Of a DNA stretch of 64,000 nt, positions 39,612-48,442 are shown piece after piece. The first letter of the stretch is position 1, and every line of letters starts with the position of its first letter. Under the pieces are notes generated by a model, which was not told where the DNA came from, did no database searches, and saw only the letters and a program-made list of their open reading frames with translations. The DNA comes from Cupriavidus sp. P-10. Its GTDB lineage: Bacteria > Pseudomonadota > Gammaproteobacteria > Burkholderiales > Burkholderiaceae. Both the position numbers and the translations under genes were made by a program. The stretch spans positions 62,001 to 126,000 of the forward strand of contig NZ_AP025173.1 of assembly GCF_003402535.2 (NCBI RefSeq), given 5' to 3'.

Positions 39612-41209
39612 GGGGGTGCGGATGAATTCTTGGACTGAGTTAAGTTGCGATTCCAAGGTGGCGCCGGTATTCGACCGGACTCATGCCGCGCAGCGACAAT
39701 TTGATGCGCCGCTCGTTGTACCACTGGATGTAAGAGTTTAGCTCGTGCATGAATCCTTCTACCGTCGTGCCAGCCCAGTTGCGACAGTAGTACATCTCAT
39801 TTTTCAGGCGACCGAAGAAGCCTTCGCAGGCTGCGTTGTCAGGTGAGCAGCCCTTTCGCGACATGGAACGGATGAGACCAGCCGCCTTGATGCGCTGCAG
39901 CCATCCCGGCCAACGATAGTGCGAGCCCCTATCACTGTGTACTACGGGGCTGTCGCCATCGGTGAGCGTGGTGATGGCGCCGTCGAGCATGCTATTGACC
40001 AATTGTGCGTCAGGCCTCGTGCCGATAGACCAACTTACAACCTTGCCGTCAAAGCAATCGATCATGGGCGATAGATACACCTTGCCAGCTGGAAGCTGGA
40101 ATTCGGTGATGTCTGTCAGCCATTTTTGATTTGGCGCCTGCGAATGGAAATCCCTAGCAATCAGGTTCTCGGGGGCAGCGCCAATCTCCCCGCTGTAGGA
40201 ACTGTACCGACGACGAGGCCGACGGACAGTAAGCTGCTCCTCCGCCATCAATTTGCGCACGACCTTTTCGGAGATCCGAATATCTCGCTGACGCAGCATC
40301 GCGTGGATACGACGGTACCCATAGCAGCGATGGTTGCTGTCAAAGATCTCGACCATGGCCTTACGTACATCGCCGTACTTATCGCGCAGCCTCAAGCCTG
40401 TCTTGTGATAGAAGTAGCTACTGCGCGCAAGCCCGACGACGCGAAGAAGCTCAGGCAACGGATACGTAGCTTTCAAGGCATCAACCACCTGTGTCTTCTC
40501 CCTGTTTGTCAGGGTCAGGGAGTTGATGCCTTGGTCTTTTTTTATTAGATCGCCCGCCTGCGCCAGGATGTCGCGCTCAAGTTGCAGCTGGCGTACCTGC
40601 TGTTCGAGCTGCGCGATTCTTTCCAGCAACGCTGCATGCTCGTCTTCAGGCGAGGCCAATTTACGTTTGCGCATAGATCGATATGCCTCGTCTCCGAGCA
40701 GTTGATCTTTCCACTTGTACAGCATCGGTCGGCTTACTCCAACCTTTTTCGCTACTTCCTCCGCTGAGCCCCGGCGGGCGCAAAGGTCAGTGACTGCCTG
40801 ACGTCTCTGCTCGGACGCAAACGGCGCACTGGTGTTTGTGCTCGTGACCATGCGACGCGAGCCAGGGCGCAGCTCCTCAATCCAGCGGGCCAGCATTTCG
40901 GTGCTGGGATACCCGAGGGCTCTGCGGGTACCAACTAGAGAGCAGCCATGACCGAAGTAGTGATCCACCGCCACGCTTTTTTGCTCCAGCGTGTATCGAT
41001 GCCTTGGACGGCGGTGCTCGGGCAGGTCCCCCAGTGCCTGGTAAAGGTTGACCCACCGCTTCAGGTTCTTACCCGACGGATAGCCCAGCTCACGAACGAC
41101 CGTTGCCGTCTTTCCTCCATACTTTAAATACAGCTTGACCGCCCTGATGCGATCCTCGTACGAATACATGAACTACCTCCAAGTAGTCCAAGAATTCATC
41201 CGCACCCCC
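39612..41209 (-). mobile_element. IS3-family element, 1598 bp
   Basis: Perfect 25-base terminal inverted repeats at 39612-39636 and 41185-41209 (GGGGGTGCGGATGAATTC... and its complement). It encloses one transposase gene on the minus strand. No clear target duplication is visible beside it. It is inserted in the right terminal repeats of the ISNCY element. Confidence 0.85.
39640..41169 (-). CDS. IS3-family transposase as a single ORF
   Basis: A 509-residue protein. Residues 1-230 hold two helix-turn-helix domains of OrfA type (VVRELGYPSGKNLKRWVNLY; RRQAVTDLCARRGSAEEVAKKVGV, LERIAQLEQQVRQLQLERD). From about 250 on it has the OrfB-type retroviral-like integrase with the DDE triad: TDITEF, VVHSDRGSHY, and NAACEGFFGRLKNE. 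Most IS3 elements make this protein by frameshifting between two ORFs; here it is continuous. Confidence 0.85.
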   Translation of the reverse strand: MYSYEDRIRAVKLYLKYGGKTATVVRELGYPSGKNLKRWVNLYQALGDLPEHRRPRHRYTLEQKSVAVDHYFGHGCSLVGTRRALGYPSTEMLARWIEELRPGSRRMVTSTNTSAPFASEQRRQAVTDLCARRGSAEEVAKKVGVSRPMLYKWKDQLLGDEAYRSMRKRKLASPEDEHAALLERIAQLEQQVRQLQLERDILAQAGDLIKKDQGINSLTLTNREKTQVVDALKATYPLPELLRVVGLARSSYFYHKTGLRLRDKYGDVRKAMVEIFDSNHRCYGYRRIHAMLRQRDIRISEKVVRKLMAEEQLTVRRPRRRYSSYSGEIGAAPENLIARDFHSQAPNQKWLTDITEFQLPAGKVYLSPMIDCFDGKVVSWSIGTRPDAQLVNSMLDGAITTLTDGDSPVVHSDRGSHYRWPGWLQRIKAAGLIRSMSRKGCSPDNAACEGFFGRLKNEMYYCRNWAGTTVEGFMHELNSYIQWYNERRIKLSLRGMSPVEYRRHLGIAT

Positions 41210-41233
41210 GAACCGGACATTACAACTTTGCCG

Positions 41234-41897
41234 CTACACCAGTAGTTCGCATAAAAAGATTTATGTTAAATCATTCAGTGCGACCGGGCACAGCACGCAC
41301 ATAACAGCGCAGCGTGGACCTCTTCCTGGCTTCTTTCCATAAATGGAGGCCTGCGGTACGCGCTATCAAATGACCAGCAAATAGAAGCGCTTCTTCTAAC
41401 TTACTGAAATTATTAGCATTTATATCAGAGAGAGGCTCGTAGCTTCGAGGTCGTGAAGTAAGCTATCAAATTAGTTAGCGATTGTGACAGCGCCGGCCGC
41501 AAGTTCATCGTGAGGCCGCGACAAAAGGCCTCTAGCCGCTGGCTGTCACTCTAAACGCACGAGCCTGGCGCGCCGACTTCGACGCCGGTCGCCGCGACCT
41601 CCGACCAGGCACTCGCCTGGAGGAGTGGCTGCATCGAGGGCAAGGCCGTGCGAGGTTGTGCCATGAGCTGCTGCAGCGAAGACCATACCACCGTGGTGGA
41701 AGGGCTGCGGCTGGAGGAACTGCTCAATCGTTCAACTACCGTTGCAAAGACTTTCTGGTCCGAAGGGGAACGTTTCTGCCATAAGAAGTGGCAGCCCAGG
41801 AACAGAAGATTGGTCGCCCCTCGAGAAGTCCCAGAAGGGCAAGCCAGTAAAACTCCTGCCACGCATTCTTCCAGATTTATGAGCCCACACAAGGCCG
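41234..41897. other. AT-richer gap with a nested inverted repeat
   Basis: From 41240 to about 41470 AT content is higher than in the neighbourhood. At 41484-41491 GTGACAGC pairs with GCTGTCAC (41542-41549), and inside GAGGCC (41512-41517) pairs with GGCCTC (41527-41532). It may be a terminal structure of an old element or a small RNA. No gene is supported in this stretch. Confidence 0.35.
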
Positions 41898-42047
41898 ATG
41901 GCCGACCCCTTGTTCAGCGTGGACACCAAGGACTTCGACATCGACAAGTGTCGGTTCGCCCTGATCGCCAGCAGCGCGTTGCAGATCGTGATCGGCGTGA
42001 CGGGGCGCCCACTACAGACGCCTGCCGCCATTTCCGACAACGGATAG
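41898..42047 (+). CDS. Short conserved-looking ORF, 49 residues
   Basis: ATG 41898 gives MADPLFSVDTKDFDIDKCRF, then LIASSALQIVIGVTGRPLQT, then a stop. Its codon and residue use look coding, but no start-site ribosome binding sequence is clear (ACAAGGCCG). It may be the 5' end of a truncated gene. Bases 42048-42150 hold no feature. Confidence 0.3.
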   Translation: MADPLFSVDTKDFDIDKCRFALIASSALQIVIGVTGRPLQTPAAISDNG

Positions 42048-42150
42048 GGCACGTCCGTCCGGCCAAGTAGCGTCCATAGCGAGATCATTTTGAAGCCCGG
42101 CCCTTTGGTGTGCCTCATAATGGCACCCTCATATAACCAACGCATCACGC

Positions 42151-42930
42151 ATGACCTCCAGCTTTCGCGTCTATATCGACGAGTCGGGCGACGAAGGATT
42201 TGTGTTCCTTCCCAACGAGCAAGGTAGTTCGAGGTGGTTCGTCCAGTCCGCCACGGTAGTTCGCACTGTGAACGACCTAGCAATGGTGCAACTCGTCAAG
42301 AACGCTAGGGAGCTACTGAGGAAGCCTGCTAAATCGCCCCTGCATTTTCGCAACCTGCGGCATGAGCACCGGGTGCCTCTGGCGCGCATGATTGGGGAGG
42401 CGCCACTGCGGCACGTGCATGTGCTGGTCCACAAGCCCTCAATCGCCGACCCGGAGGTTTTTCAGCAGGAGGCGTTTTCCTTATACCGCTACACGATCCG
42501 CCTTTTGCTGGAACGCGTGAGCTGGCTGTGCAGGGATACCGCGCGCCCTGGTGAGGGTGATGGTAAGGCCGAACTGATTTTCTCGAACCGATCGGCGATG
42601 TCCTATGCCGACCTCCATCATTACCTTGTGCGACTGCAGGGCCGGGAAGACTGCCGCATCCATTGGGACAGCCTCGACCTTGATGGCGTGCGCGCAGTGA
42701 ATCACGACCAGTTGGCAGGCCTGCAGGTCGCCGACGCCGTGGCGACGAGCGCGTTCTACGCAGTCCACAGAAATCAGTATGGGGAGACGGAAGACCGATA
42801 CCTGCGCATGCTCGCACGCAACCTGTATCGGCGCAATGGACAGGTGGACGGCTACGGCTTGAAGTTTTGGTGCGGCGACGCAGAAGATGGGGAGCGTCGG
42901 CGTGTGATCGCCGCGGTGCGCGACGACTGA
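42151..42930 (+). CDS. DUF3800-domain protein
   Basis: A 259-residue protein that opens FRVYIDESGDEGFVF, the mark of DUF3800, a family with an RNase H-like fold and acidic catalytic residues. Later D-containing motifs fit: LIFSNRSAMSYADLHH and NHDQLAGLQVADAVATSAFYA (about residues 188-208). DUF3800 genes often lie on mobile elements and near structured RNA motifs, and one candidate RNA follows directly. Likely a nuclease or toxin-like protein, but its substrate is not known. Confidence 0.85.
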   Translation: MTSSFRVYIDESGDEGFVFLPNEQGSSRWFVQSATVVRTVNDLAMVQLVKNARELLRKPAKSPLHFRNLRHEHRVPLARMIGEAPLRHVHVLVHKPSIADPEVFQQEAFSLYRYTIRLLLERVSWLCRDTARPGEGDGKAELIFSNRSAMSYADLHHYLVRLQGREDCRIHWDSLDLDGVRAVNHDQLAGLQVADAVATSAFYAVHRNQYGETEDRYLRMLARNLYRRNGQVDGYGLKFWCGDAEDGERRRVIAAVRDD

Positions 42931-42932
42931 GA

Positions 42933-43024
42933 AAAGACGGTTGCAGGCCCCGGATTCGAGGATCCCACCCAAAACGGGCTGCCGTCTTTCGACGACCTCT
43001 ACAAGCTCCGCGCTTGCCTGCAAC
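42933..43024 (+). ncRNA. Candidate structured RNA downstream of the DUF3800 gene
   Basis: GTTGCAGGC (42940-42948) pairs perfectly with GCCTGCAAC (43016-43024). An alternative pairs AAAGACGG (42933-42940) with CCGTCTTT (42982-42989), with inner CAG/CTG and CCC/GGG pairs. Only one can form at a time. The DUF3800-I to XI motif classes are known to lie near such genes; whether this is one of them is untested. Confidence 0.4.
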
Positions 43025-43133
43025 ACCCAAATTATACGAGCCCTGATGCGATTTTCGCAACAGGGCTGGTTGGCCGCTGGTGGCAGCGATCGCGCGATGG
43101 AACCGCTCATGTGACGGATAATGCAGGTGAATA

Positions 43134-43149
43134 CTGTATAAATATACAG
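43134..43149. promoter_or_regulatory. LexA (SOS) box upstream of imuA
   Basis: CTGTATAAATATACAG matches the consensus CTG(T)-N8-(A)CAG, 23 bases before the imuA start. It should hold the imuA-imuB-dnaE2 operon off until DNA damage. Confidence 0.9.
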
Positions 43150-43172
43150 TACACTGGGGGCAGGAGCTCGCC

Positions 43173-43877
43173 ATGCTAACCGTCGCCCCAGAATCCATTC
43201 ATCCGTCACTTTGGCTTGCCTCGCAGCTTGCTCGGGGCAACGCACGCACCGTTCCAACCGGGTATCCGTCGCTCGACAAGGAGCTTCCGGGCGGCGGCTG
43301 GCCGATCGGTTGCCTGACGGAGTTGCTGCAGCGCCAGCCGGGTATCGGCGAGTTGCGCTTGCTACGCCCTGCTCTCGTCGCGCGCTCGAACCGCCCTGTC
43401 GCGCTTCTGGCACCGCCGCACGCGCCTCAAGCGTTGGCGCTCGCCAACTGGGGCGTCCCGTCCGCGCAGACTCTCTGGATCGAAACCCGGCACACCGCTG
43501 ACGCCCTGTGGGCCGCGGAGCAGATCTTGCGCGCCGGGACCTGCGGAGCGCTCGTCTTTTGGCAGTCGCACCTGCGTAACGATGCGCTTCGGCGTCTGCA
43601 TCTTGCCGCCCAAGCCTCCGATGTCCTTTTCTTCGTGGTTCGTCCGACGGCCTGTGCACGCGATGCCTCGCCGGCGCCGCTGCGCCTGACATTGGAGCCC
43701 GCATCGGACGGAATTCGTGTGCAGTTCGTTAAGCGTCGAGGCCCGCAGCAGGAATCGCCGCTCCACATAGCGCTGCAGCCCTCCCCCATTCTGTTGTATC
43801 GCCATGCTGCGCCTGTGGATCTGCCTGCGCCTGTCGTCCCTGCCCCTCGAAGTATTCCGACCGAACTGGTCCACTGA
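43173..43877 (+). CDS. imuA: ImuA, translesion-synthesis accessory protein
   Basis: A 234-residue RecA-like protein. GYPSLDKELPGGGWPIGCLTE (about residues 29-49) is the typical ImuA/RecA-like start. It lacks a true Walker A lysine, as is common in this family. LARPALVAR... and the middle (WIETRHTADALWAAEQILRAG) follow the expected order. It acts with ImuB and DnaE2 in damage-induced mutagenesis. ATG 43173 follows GGAGCTCGCC. The gene overlaps imuB by 74 bases in another frame. Transcription is controlled by the LexA box at 43134. Confidence 0.88.
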   Translation: MLTVAPESIHPSLWLASQLARGNARTVPTGYPSLDKELPGGGWPIGCLTELLQRQPGIGELRLLRPALVARSNRPVALLAPPHAPQALALANWGVPSAQTLWIETRHTADALWAAEQILRAGTCGALVFWQSHLRNDALRRLHLAAQASDVLFFVVRPTACARDASPAPLRLTLEPASDGIRVQFVKRRGPQQESPLHIALQPSPILLYRHAAPVDLPAPVVPAPRSIPTELVH

Positions 43878-45267
43878 GCTAGCGGTTGCTGTCCTGGACA
43901 GGGAGCGCGTGCATATGGCGTCGCCGCTGGCCATTGCGGCCGGCGTGAAGCCGGCAATGCGCCGCGGTGGCGTACAGACGATCGCACCGCAGACCATTCT
44001 CTTTGACCGCGATGGTTGCGCAGAACTGGCGGCGCTCGAGCGTGTCATGATGGCGATGCTGCAGTTCTCGCCCAATGTCGCTGCGTCCGAGGAGGCGGCG
44101 GTGCTTGTCGACATCAGCACCACGCTGCGACTATTCGGCGGCGTCCGCAAGCTGCGGCAACGGATGCTGGCGGCCGTCAGGGCAATGGGGTTCAGTCCTG
44201 TCGCGGGATGCGCACCAACCGCCGAAGGCGCTTGGCTACTTGCGCGCTCTGGTGGCGGAACGGCATTAAGTATGCCCACATTGGTGCGAGCGCTGGTCGG
44301 CATCCCCGTTGCGATCCTGCCGGCGGCGCGGCCGTTTGATGAGTGGCTGGACGGACTCGGCTGTCGGACGCTAGGAGACCTGCGCCGGCTGCCGCGCGCA
44401 GGCCTGCAGCGCCGATGCGGCGCCGCCATCCTTGAGGCGTTGGATCGCGCCCATGGGGAAGCACCTGAAGTCTTCGAATGGGTCGAAGCTCCCCCATCGT
44501 TTGACGCCGCGGTGGATCTTCCGGATAGGATGGACAACGCTGAGTCCGCCCTTGCCTACACTCGCGGCTTGCTGGTACAGATGGTCGGCTGGCTAACCGC
44601 CCGGCACCTGGCCATCAAGCGGTTTGCGGTCGAACTGCGCCACGAGCGCGGCCCCGCTGCCATCGCACCAACGAAGATTGAGATTGCGCTGGCCGAGCCC
44701 AACTGGCATGAAGAGCATTTGGTTCGCCTGCTCAAAGAGCGTCTGACGCGGCTGACTGTCGAGGCGCCGATGATTGCCGTCGCGGTGTCTGCCATCGAGA
44801 CCGAGCCGGTGGCACCCCCCAGCGATTCATTGTTTCCAGAACCGGGCGGCACGCCGGCGGACCATGCACGCCTGCTTGAGTTGCTGGTGGCACGCCTCGG
44901 CGCTGACAATGTCCGCCAACCGTGCTTGCGTGCAGACTACCGCCCGGAAGTCGCCAACAGCTGGCAGTCTGCCACTGACAAGCCGCCCAGCGCAACGTTG
45001 CCCGCAGGCCTGCCACGTCCTGTTTGGCTGCTCGGCAAGCCGGTGCCGCTGATTGAACGCGACCACCGTCCCTTCTACGGATCGCCACTGCGTATCGTCT
45101 CACCGCCTGAGCGCATCGAGTCGGGCTGGTGGGGCGGCCAGCTGGTGACACGCGACTATTTCGTTGCGGAGGCGAAGGACCACACCTGCTACTGGATCTT
45201 TCAGGAACGCATGGGCAGCCGAGAAGGCGATGAGGCTCGGTGGTATCTGCATGGCCTCTTCGGCTGA
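43804..45267 (+). CDS. imuB: ImuB, Y-family polymerase-like protein
   Basis: A 487-residue protein starting MLRLWICLRLSSLPLEVF. It has the Y-family fold (ERVHMASPLAIAAGVKPAMRRGG, VLVDISTTLRLFGG, AVRAMGFSPVAGCAPTAEGAW) but lacks the pair of catalytic acids of Pol IV/V, as known for ImuB. A later helix-hairpin-helix region (ALDRAHGEAPEVFEW) and a C-terminal domain (HTCYWIFQERMG) follow. It bridges ImuA, the clamp and DnaE2. It lies in a tight operon; the stop is 5 bases before the dnaE2 start. Confidence 0.88.
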   Translation: MLRLWICLRLSSLPLEVFRPNWSTELAVAVLDRERVHMASPLAIAAGVKPAMRRGGVQTIAPQTILFDRDGCAELAALERVMMAMLQFSPNVAASEEAAVLVDISTTLRLFGGVRKLRQRMLAAVRAMGFSPVAGCAPTAEGAWLLARSGGGTALSMPTLVRALVGIPVAILPAARPFDEWLDGLGCRTLGDLRRLPRAGLQRRCGAAILEALDRAHGEAPEVFEWVEAPPSFDAAVDLPDRMDNAESALAYTRGLLVQMVGWLTARHLAIKRFAVELRHERGPAAIAPTKIEIALAEPNWHEEHLVRLLKERLTRLTVEAPMIAVAVSAIETEPVAPPSDSLFPEPGGTPADHARLLELLVARLGADNVRQPCLRADYRPEVANSWQSATDKPPSATLPAGLPRPVWLLGKPVPLIERDHRPFYGSPLRIVSPPERIESGWWGGQLVTRDYFVAEAKDHTCYWIFQERMGSREGDEARWYLHGLFG

Positions 45268-45272
45268 AAACC

Positions 45273-48200
45273 ATGGACATCAACGCCAAGGCAGGTCTGC
45301 CCGCCTACGCGGAACTGCACTGCCGCTCCAACTTCTCCTTCCTCGCCGGCGCCTCACGGCCGGAAGAGCTCGCTGAGCGCGCCGCTCAGTTGGGCTACCA
45401 CGCGCTCGCCATCACGGACGAGTGCTCGCTAGCGGGCATCGTTCGTGCCCACACAGAGGCCAGGAATGCCGGCCTTCGCCTTGTAATTGGCGCCTGGTTC
45501 CGGCTGCAGAACGCCGACGGCTCTCCCGCGCTCTCATTCCTTGCGCTTGCCCGTAACCGCGAAGGTTATGGCAACTTGTGCGAACTGATCACGCTCGCGC
45601 GCATGCGCGCCGCCAAGGGTTCCTATGTGCTGACCCCACGCGACTTGGCCGCGCCCGAAGCGCCGTCCGAGCATCTGAAGGGGCTGCCAGATTGCTTGAT
45701 CGTGTTCACGCCGGACTATGGCGTGGCGGCCGAGAAGCTGGAGGCGCAATCGGCATGGGTGAGCGCGACTTTTGCTGGCAGGGCGTGGATGGGATTGAGC
45801 CTGCTCTACAAGCCGATGGACGATATCCACCGCGGCACGGTCGAAGCGGCCGCGGCGCGACATCACCTGCGCATCGTCGCCACTGGCAACGTCACCATGC
45901 ACGTACGCTCGCGCAAGCCGATGCATGACGTGCTGACTGCCATCCGTGTGCATCGCCCGGTTCCCGAATGTGGGTATGACCTCCTGCCTAACGCCGAGCA
46001 GCACCTGCGCTCCCGCTTGCGACTCGCCAACATTTACCCGCACCGCTACCTGACGGAGTCGGTCCACATTGCAAACCTGTGTCAATTTTCGCTGGACGAG
46101 CTCCGTTACGAGTATCCCGAAGAAGTGGTGCCGGATGGCGTCACGCCGTCCGACTATCTGCGGGGCGAAGCCTATGTCGGCGCGCACCGTCGCTATCCGG
46201 ACGGCATCCCCCTTGCCGTCCAGCAGCAACTCGAACATGAATTCGCACTGATCCGCGACATGTCGTATGAACCCTATTTCCTGACGGTCTACGACATCGT
46301 GCGGTTCGCCCGCTCCAACGGCATTCTCTGCCAGGGTCGCGGGTCCGCAGCCAATTCCGCCGTCTGCTACTGTCTCGGCATTACCGAAGTTGACCCGGCA
46401 CGCGGCAACCTGCTGTTCGAGCGGTTCATTTCAAAAGAGCGCGCCGAGCCGCCCGATATCGACGTCGACTTCGAGCATCAGCGCCGCGAGGAGGTGATCC
46501 AGTACCTGTATCGCAAGTACGGGAGGGACCGCGCGGCACTGGCTGCCGCGGTGACCACCTACCGGCCTCGCAGCGCGCTGCGCGACACAGGCAAGGCATT
46601 AGGTGTGGATCCCGCGATCGTCGACCTGGTCGCGAAATCTCACCATTGGTTCGACAGCAAAGCGGATCTCCTTAAGCGTTTTGGCGAAAGCGGCGTGGAT
46701 ACGGAAGCGGCATTGTCCCAACGCTGGGCACACATGGCCGTGTCGCTGCTTGGCTTCCCGCGGCATCTCTCCCAGCACACAGGAGGTTTTGTGCTCGCGC
46801 GTGGCAAGCTTTCCAGGCTGGTGCCAATCGAGAACGCGGCCATGGCCGATCGCAGCGTGATCCAGTGGGACAAGGACGACCTTGACGCCTTGGGGTTGCT
46901 CAAGGTTGATGTCCTCGCGCTCGGCATGCTGTCTGCGATCCGGCGAGCCCTGGATCTGGTGACGCAACAACGCGGAGAAGCCTTTGAGCTGCAGGACATT
47001 CCAGCGGAAGATCCGAAGACCTACGAGATGATTTCGCGGGCGGATACGGTGGGCGTGTTCCAGATTGAGTCGCGCGCCCAGATGTCGATGCTGCCCCGCT
47101 TGAAGCCGCGCACCTTCTATGACCTCGTCATCGAAGTGGCGATCGTTCGGCCGGGCCCGGTTCAGGGTGGCATGGTGCATCCCTACCTGCGTCGCCGGCA
47201 GGGCTTGGAGCCGGTCAGCTATCCGAGCCCGGAGATGGAGCAAGCCCTGTCCCGCACGCTGGGTGTACCGATCTTTCAGGAACAGGTGATGCAGGTAGCC
47301 ATGCTGGCGGCAGGCTTCTCAGCTGGGGAAGCGGATCAACTGCGTCGCGCCATGGCCGCCTGGAAGCGAAAAGGTGGGTTGGAGCGATACCACGAACGCA
47401 TCGTGACGGGCATGCTCGAGCGCGGCTACGATCTGGAGTTCGCGGAGAGCATCTTCCGGCAGATCCAGGGCTTCGGCGAGTACGGCTTTCCGGAAAGCCA
47501 TGCAGCAAGCTTCGCACTTCTCGTCTACGCGAGTGCGTGGCTCAAGTGCCACGAGCCTGACGCCTTCCTCTGCGCCATGCTGAATAGCCAGCCGATGGGC
47601 TTCTACACGCCATCCCAGCTGGTGCAGGACGCCAAGCGCCATGGCGTCACGGTTCTTCCTGTTGATGTGACAGTGAGTGGCTGGGACGCCAGCCTGGAAA
47701 GTCATGAAGGCTCGGTGCTGGCTGTACGCCTGGGCCTCTCGCAGCTGAGGGGCATGCGCCGCGAAGCGGCCGAACGCATCGAAACGGCACGCGCACTCCG
47801 GCCCTTCGCCTCCGTCAAGGTTCTTGCTCGCAGAGCGTCGCTAGACCGGCACGATGTCAATGTACTGGCCGCTGGCAATGCGTTGATTGGCCTTACGGGT
47901 AGTCGACGCCAGGCGATGTGGCAGGCGGCTGCAGCGGTACCTGACAAGGATCTGCTGCGGCCCGCGGATCTGGACGAGCCAATGCCCGAACTCTCACAGC
48001 CAACGGAAGGCGAGGAGATCGTCAGCGACTATCGCTCGCTCGGCCTCACGCTGAACCGCCACCCGCTTGCCCTGCTCCGCCACAAGCTTGCTGCATTGCG
48101 CTTTGTGCCCGCCGACGTGCTTGCCACCTACGCGACGCGGCAGATTGCCCGTGGCTGCGGAATCGTGACCGTACGGCAGCGGCCGAGCACGGCGAATGGC

Positions 48201-48422
48201 GTGGTCTTCTTGTCATTGGAGGACGAGACCGGTACCGTCAGCGTCATCGTCTGGCCGTCCGTGATGGAGAAGTACCGACGCGAGGTATTGACGGCCTCCC
48301 TACTCGGTGTCTATGGCCAGTGGCAATGCGAAGGCGAGGTGCGGCACCTGATCGCGCAACGCTTTGTCGACTTGTCGCCCATGCTTGGATCCCTGGACAC
48401 CGCGAGCAGGAATTTCTGCTAA
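45273..48422 (+). CDS. dnaE2: DnaE2, error-prone DNA polymerase III alpha subunit
   Basis: A 1049-residue polymerase of normal length for DnaE2. It opens with the PHP domain (YAELHCRSNFSFLAGASRPEE, AITDECSLAGIV), then the C-family palm with the catalytic motif PPDIDVDFEH (about residues 392-401), the fingers and the OB-fold (VIVWPSVMEKY) near the end. It performs SOS-induced synthesis past lesions with ImuA and ImuB. ATG 45273 (MDINAKAGLP) is preferred over the GTG at 45240 which lies in imuB. It is the third gene under the LexA box. Confidence 0.92.
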   Translation: MDINAKAGLPAYAELHCRSNFSFLAGASRPEELAERAAQLGYHALAITDECSLAGIVRAHTEARNAGLRLVIGAWFRLQNADGSPALSFLALARNREGYGNLCELITLARMRAAKGSYVLTPRDLAAPEAPSEHLKGLPDCLIVFTPDYGVAAEKLEAQSAWVSATFAGRAWMGLSLLYKPMDDIHRGTVEAAAARHHLRIVATGNVTMHVRSRKPMHDVLTAIRVHRPVPECGYDLLPNAEQHLRSRLRLANIYPHRYLTESVHIANLCQFSLDELRYEYPEEVVPDGVTPSDYLRGEAYVGAHRRYPDGIPLAVQQQLEHEFALIRDMSYEPYFLTVYDIVRFARSNGILCQGRGSAANSAVCYCLGITEVDPARGNLLFERFISKERAEPPDIDVDFEHQRREEVIQYLYRKYGRDRAALAAAVTTYRPRSALRDTGKALGVDPAIVDLVAKSHHWFDSKADLLKRFGESGVDTEAALSQRWAHMAVSLLGFPRHLSQHTGGFVLARGKLSRLVPIENAAMADRSVIQWDKDDLDALGLLKVDVLALGMLSAIRRALDLVTQQRGEAFELQDIPAEDPKTYEMISRADTVGVFQIESRAQMSMLPRLKPRTFYDLVIEVAIVRPGPVQGGMVHPYLRRRQGLEPVSYPSPEMEQALSRTLGVPIFQEQVMQVAMLAAGFSAGEADQLRRAMAAWKRKGGLERYHERIVTGMLERGYDLEFAESIFRQIQGFGEYGFPESHAASFALLVYASAWLKCHEPDAFLCAMLNSQPMGFYTPSQLVQDAKRHGVTVLPVDVTVSGWDASLESHEGSVLAVRLGLSQLRGMRREAAERIETARALRPFASVKVLARRASLDRHDVNVLAAGNALIGLTGSRRQAMWQAAAAVPDKDLLRPADLDEPMPELSQPTEGEEIVSDYRSLGLTLNRHPLALLRHKLAALRFVPADVLATYATRQIARGCGIVTVRQRPSTANGVVFLSLEDETGTVSVIVWPSVMEKYRREVLTASLLGVYGQWQCEGEVRHLIAQRFVDLSPMLGSLDTASRNFC

Positions 48423-48442
48423 CAGTATCCTCGTTGCCCTCA

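Larger units (their letters stand above)
37934..41233 (-). mobile_element. ISNCY/IS1202-like element interrupted by an IS3-family element
   Basis: The left end has two tandem end repeats: AGCTAAGTTGAAATGTCCG (37934-37952) and GGCAAAGTTAAAATGTTCGG (37959-37978). The right side has the complements: inner 39589-39607 (18 of 19 bases match the first left repeat) and outer 41214-41233. With the IS3 element (39612-41209) removed, the two right repeats are spaced 28 bases, against 26 on the left. So the terminal repeats are paired and the IS3 element landed between the right ones. Confidence 0.65.

Noticed and set aside
39604..41215. Target-site duplication beside the IS3-family element
   Set aside because: Flanks CTAGA and GAACC do not match as direct repeats, so no duplication is claimed.
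41648..42070. 140-codon plus-strand frame and a minus-strand frame in the same stretch
   Set aside because: Low-quality composition, no ribosome binding site, and they overlap a short ORF with better coding character (41898).
42933..42990. AAAGACGG/CCGTCTTT stem as a simple intrinsic terminator
   Set aside because: There is no T tract after it, and a competing perfect 9-bp stem overlaps it. It was listed as a structured RNA candidate instead.
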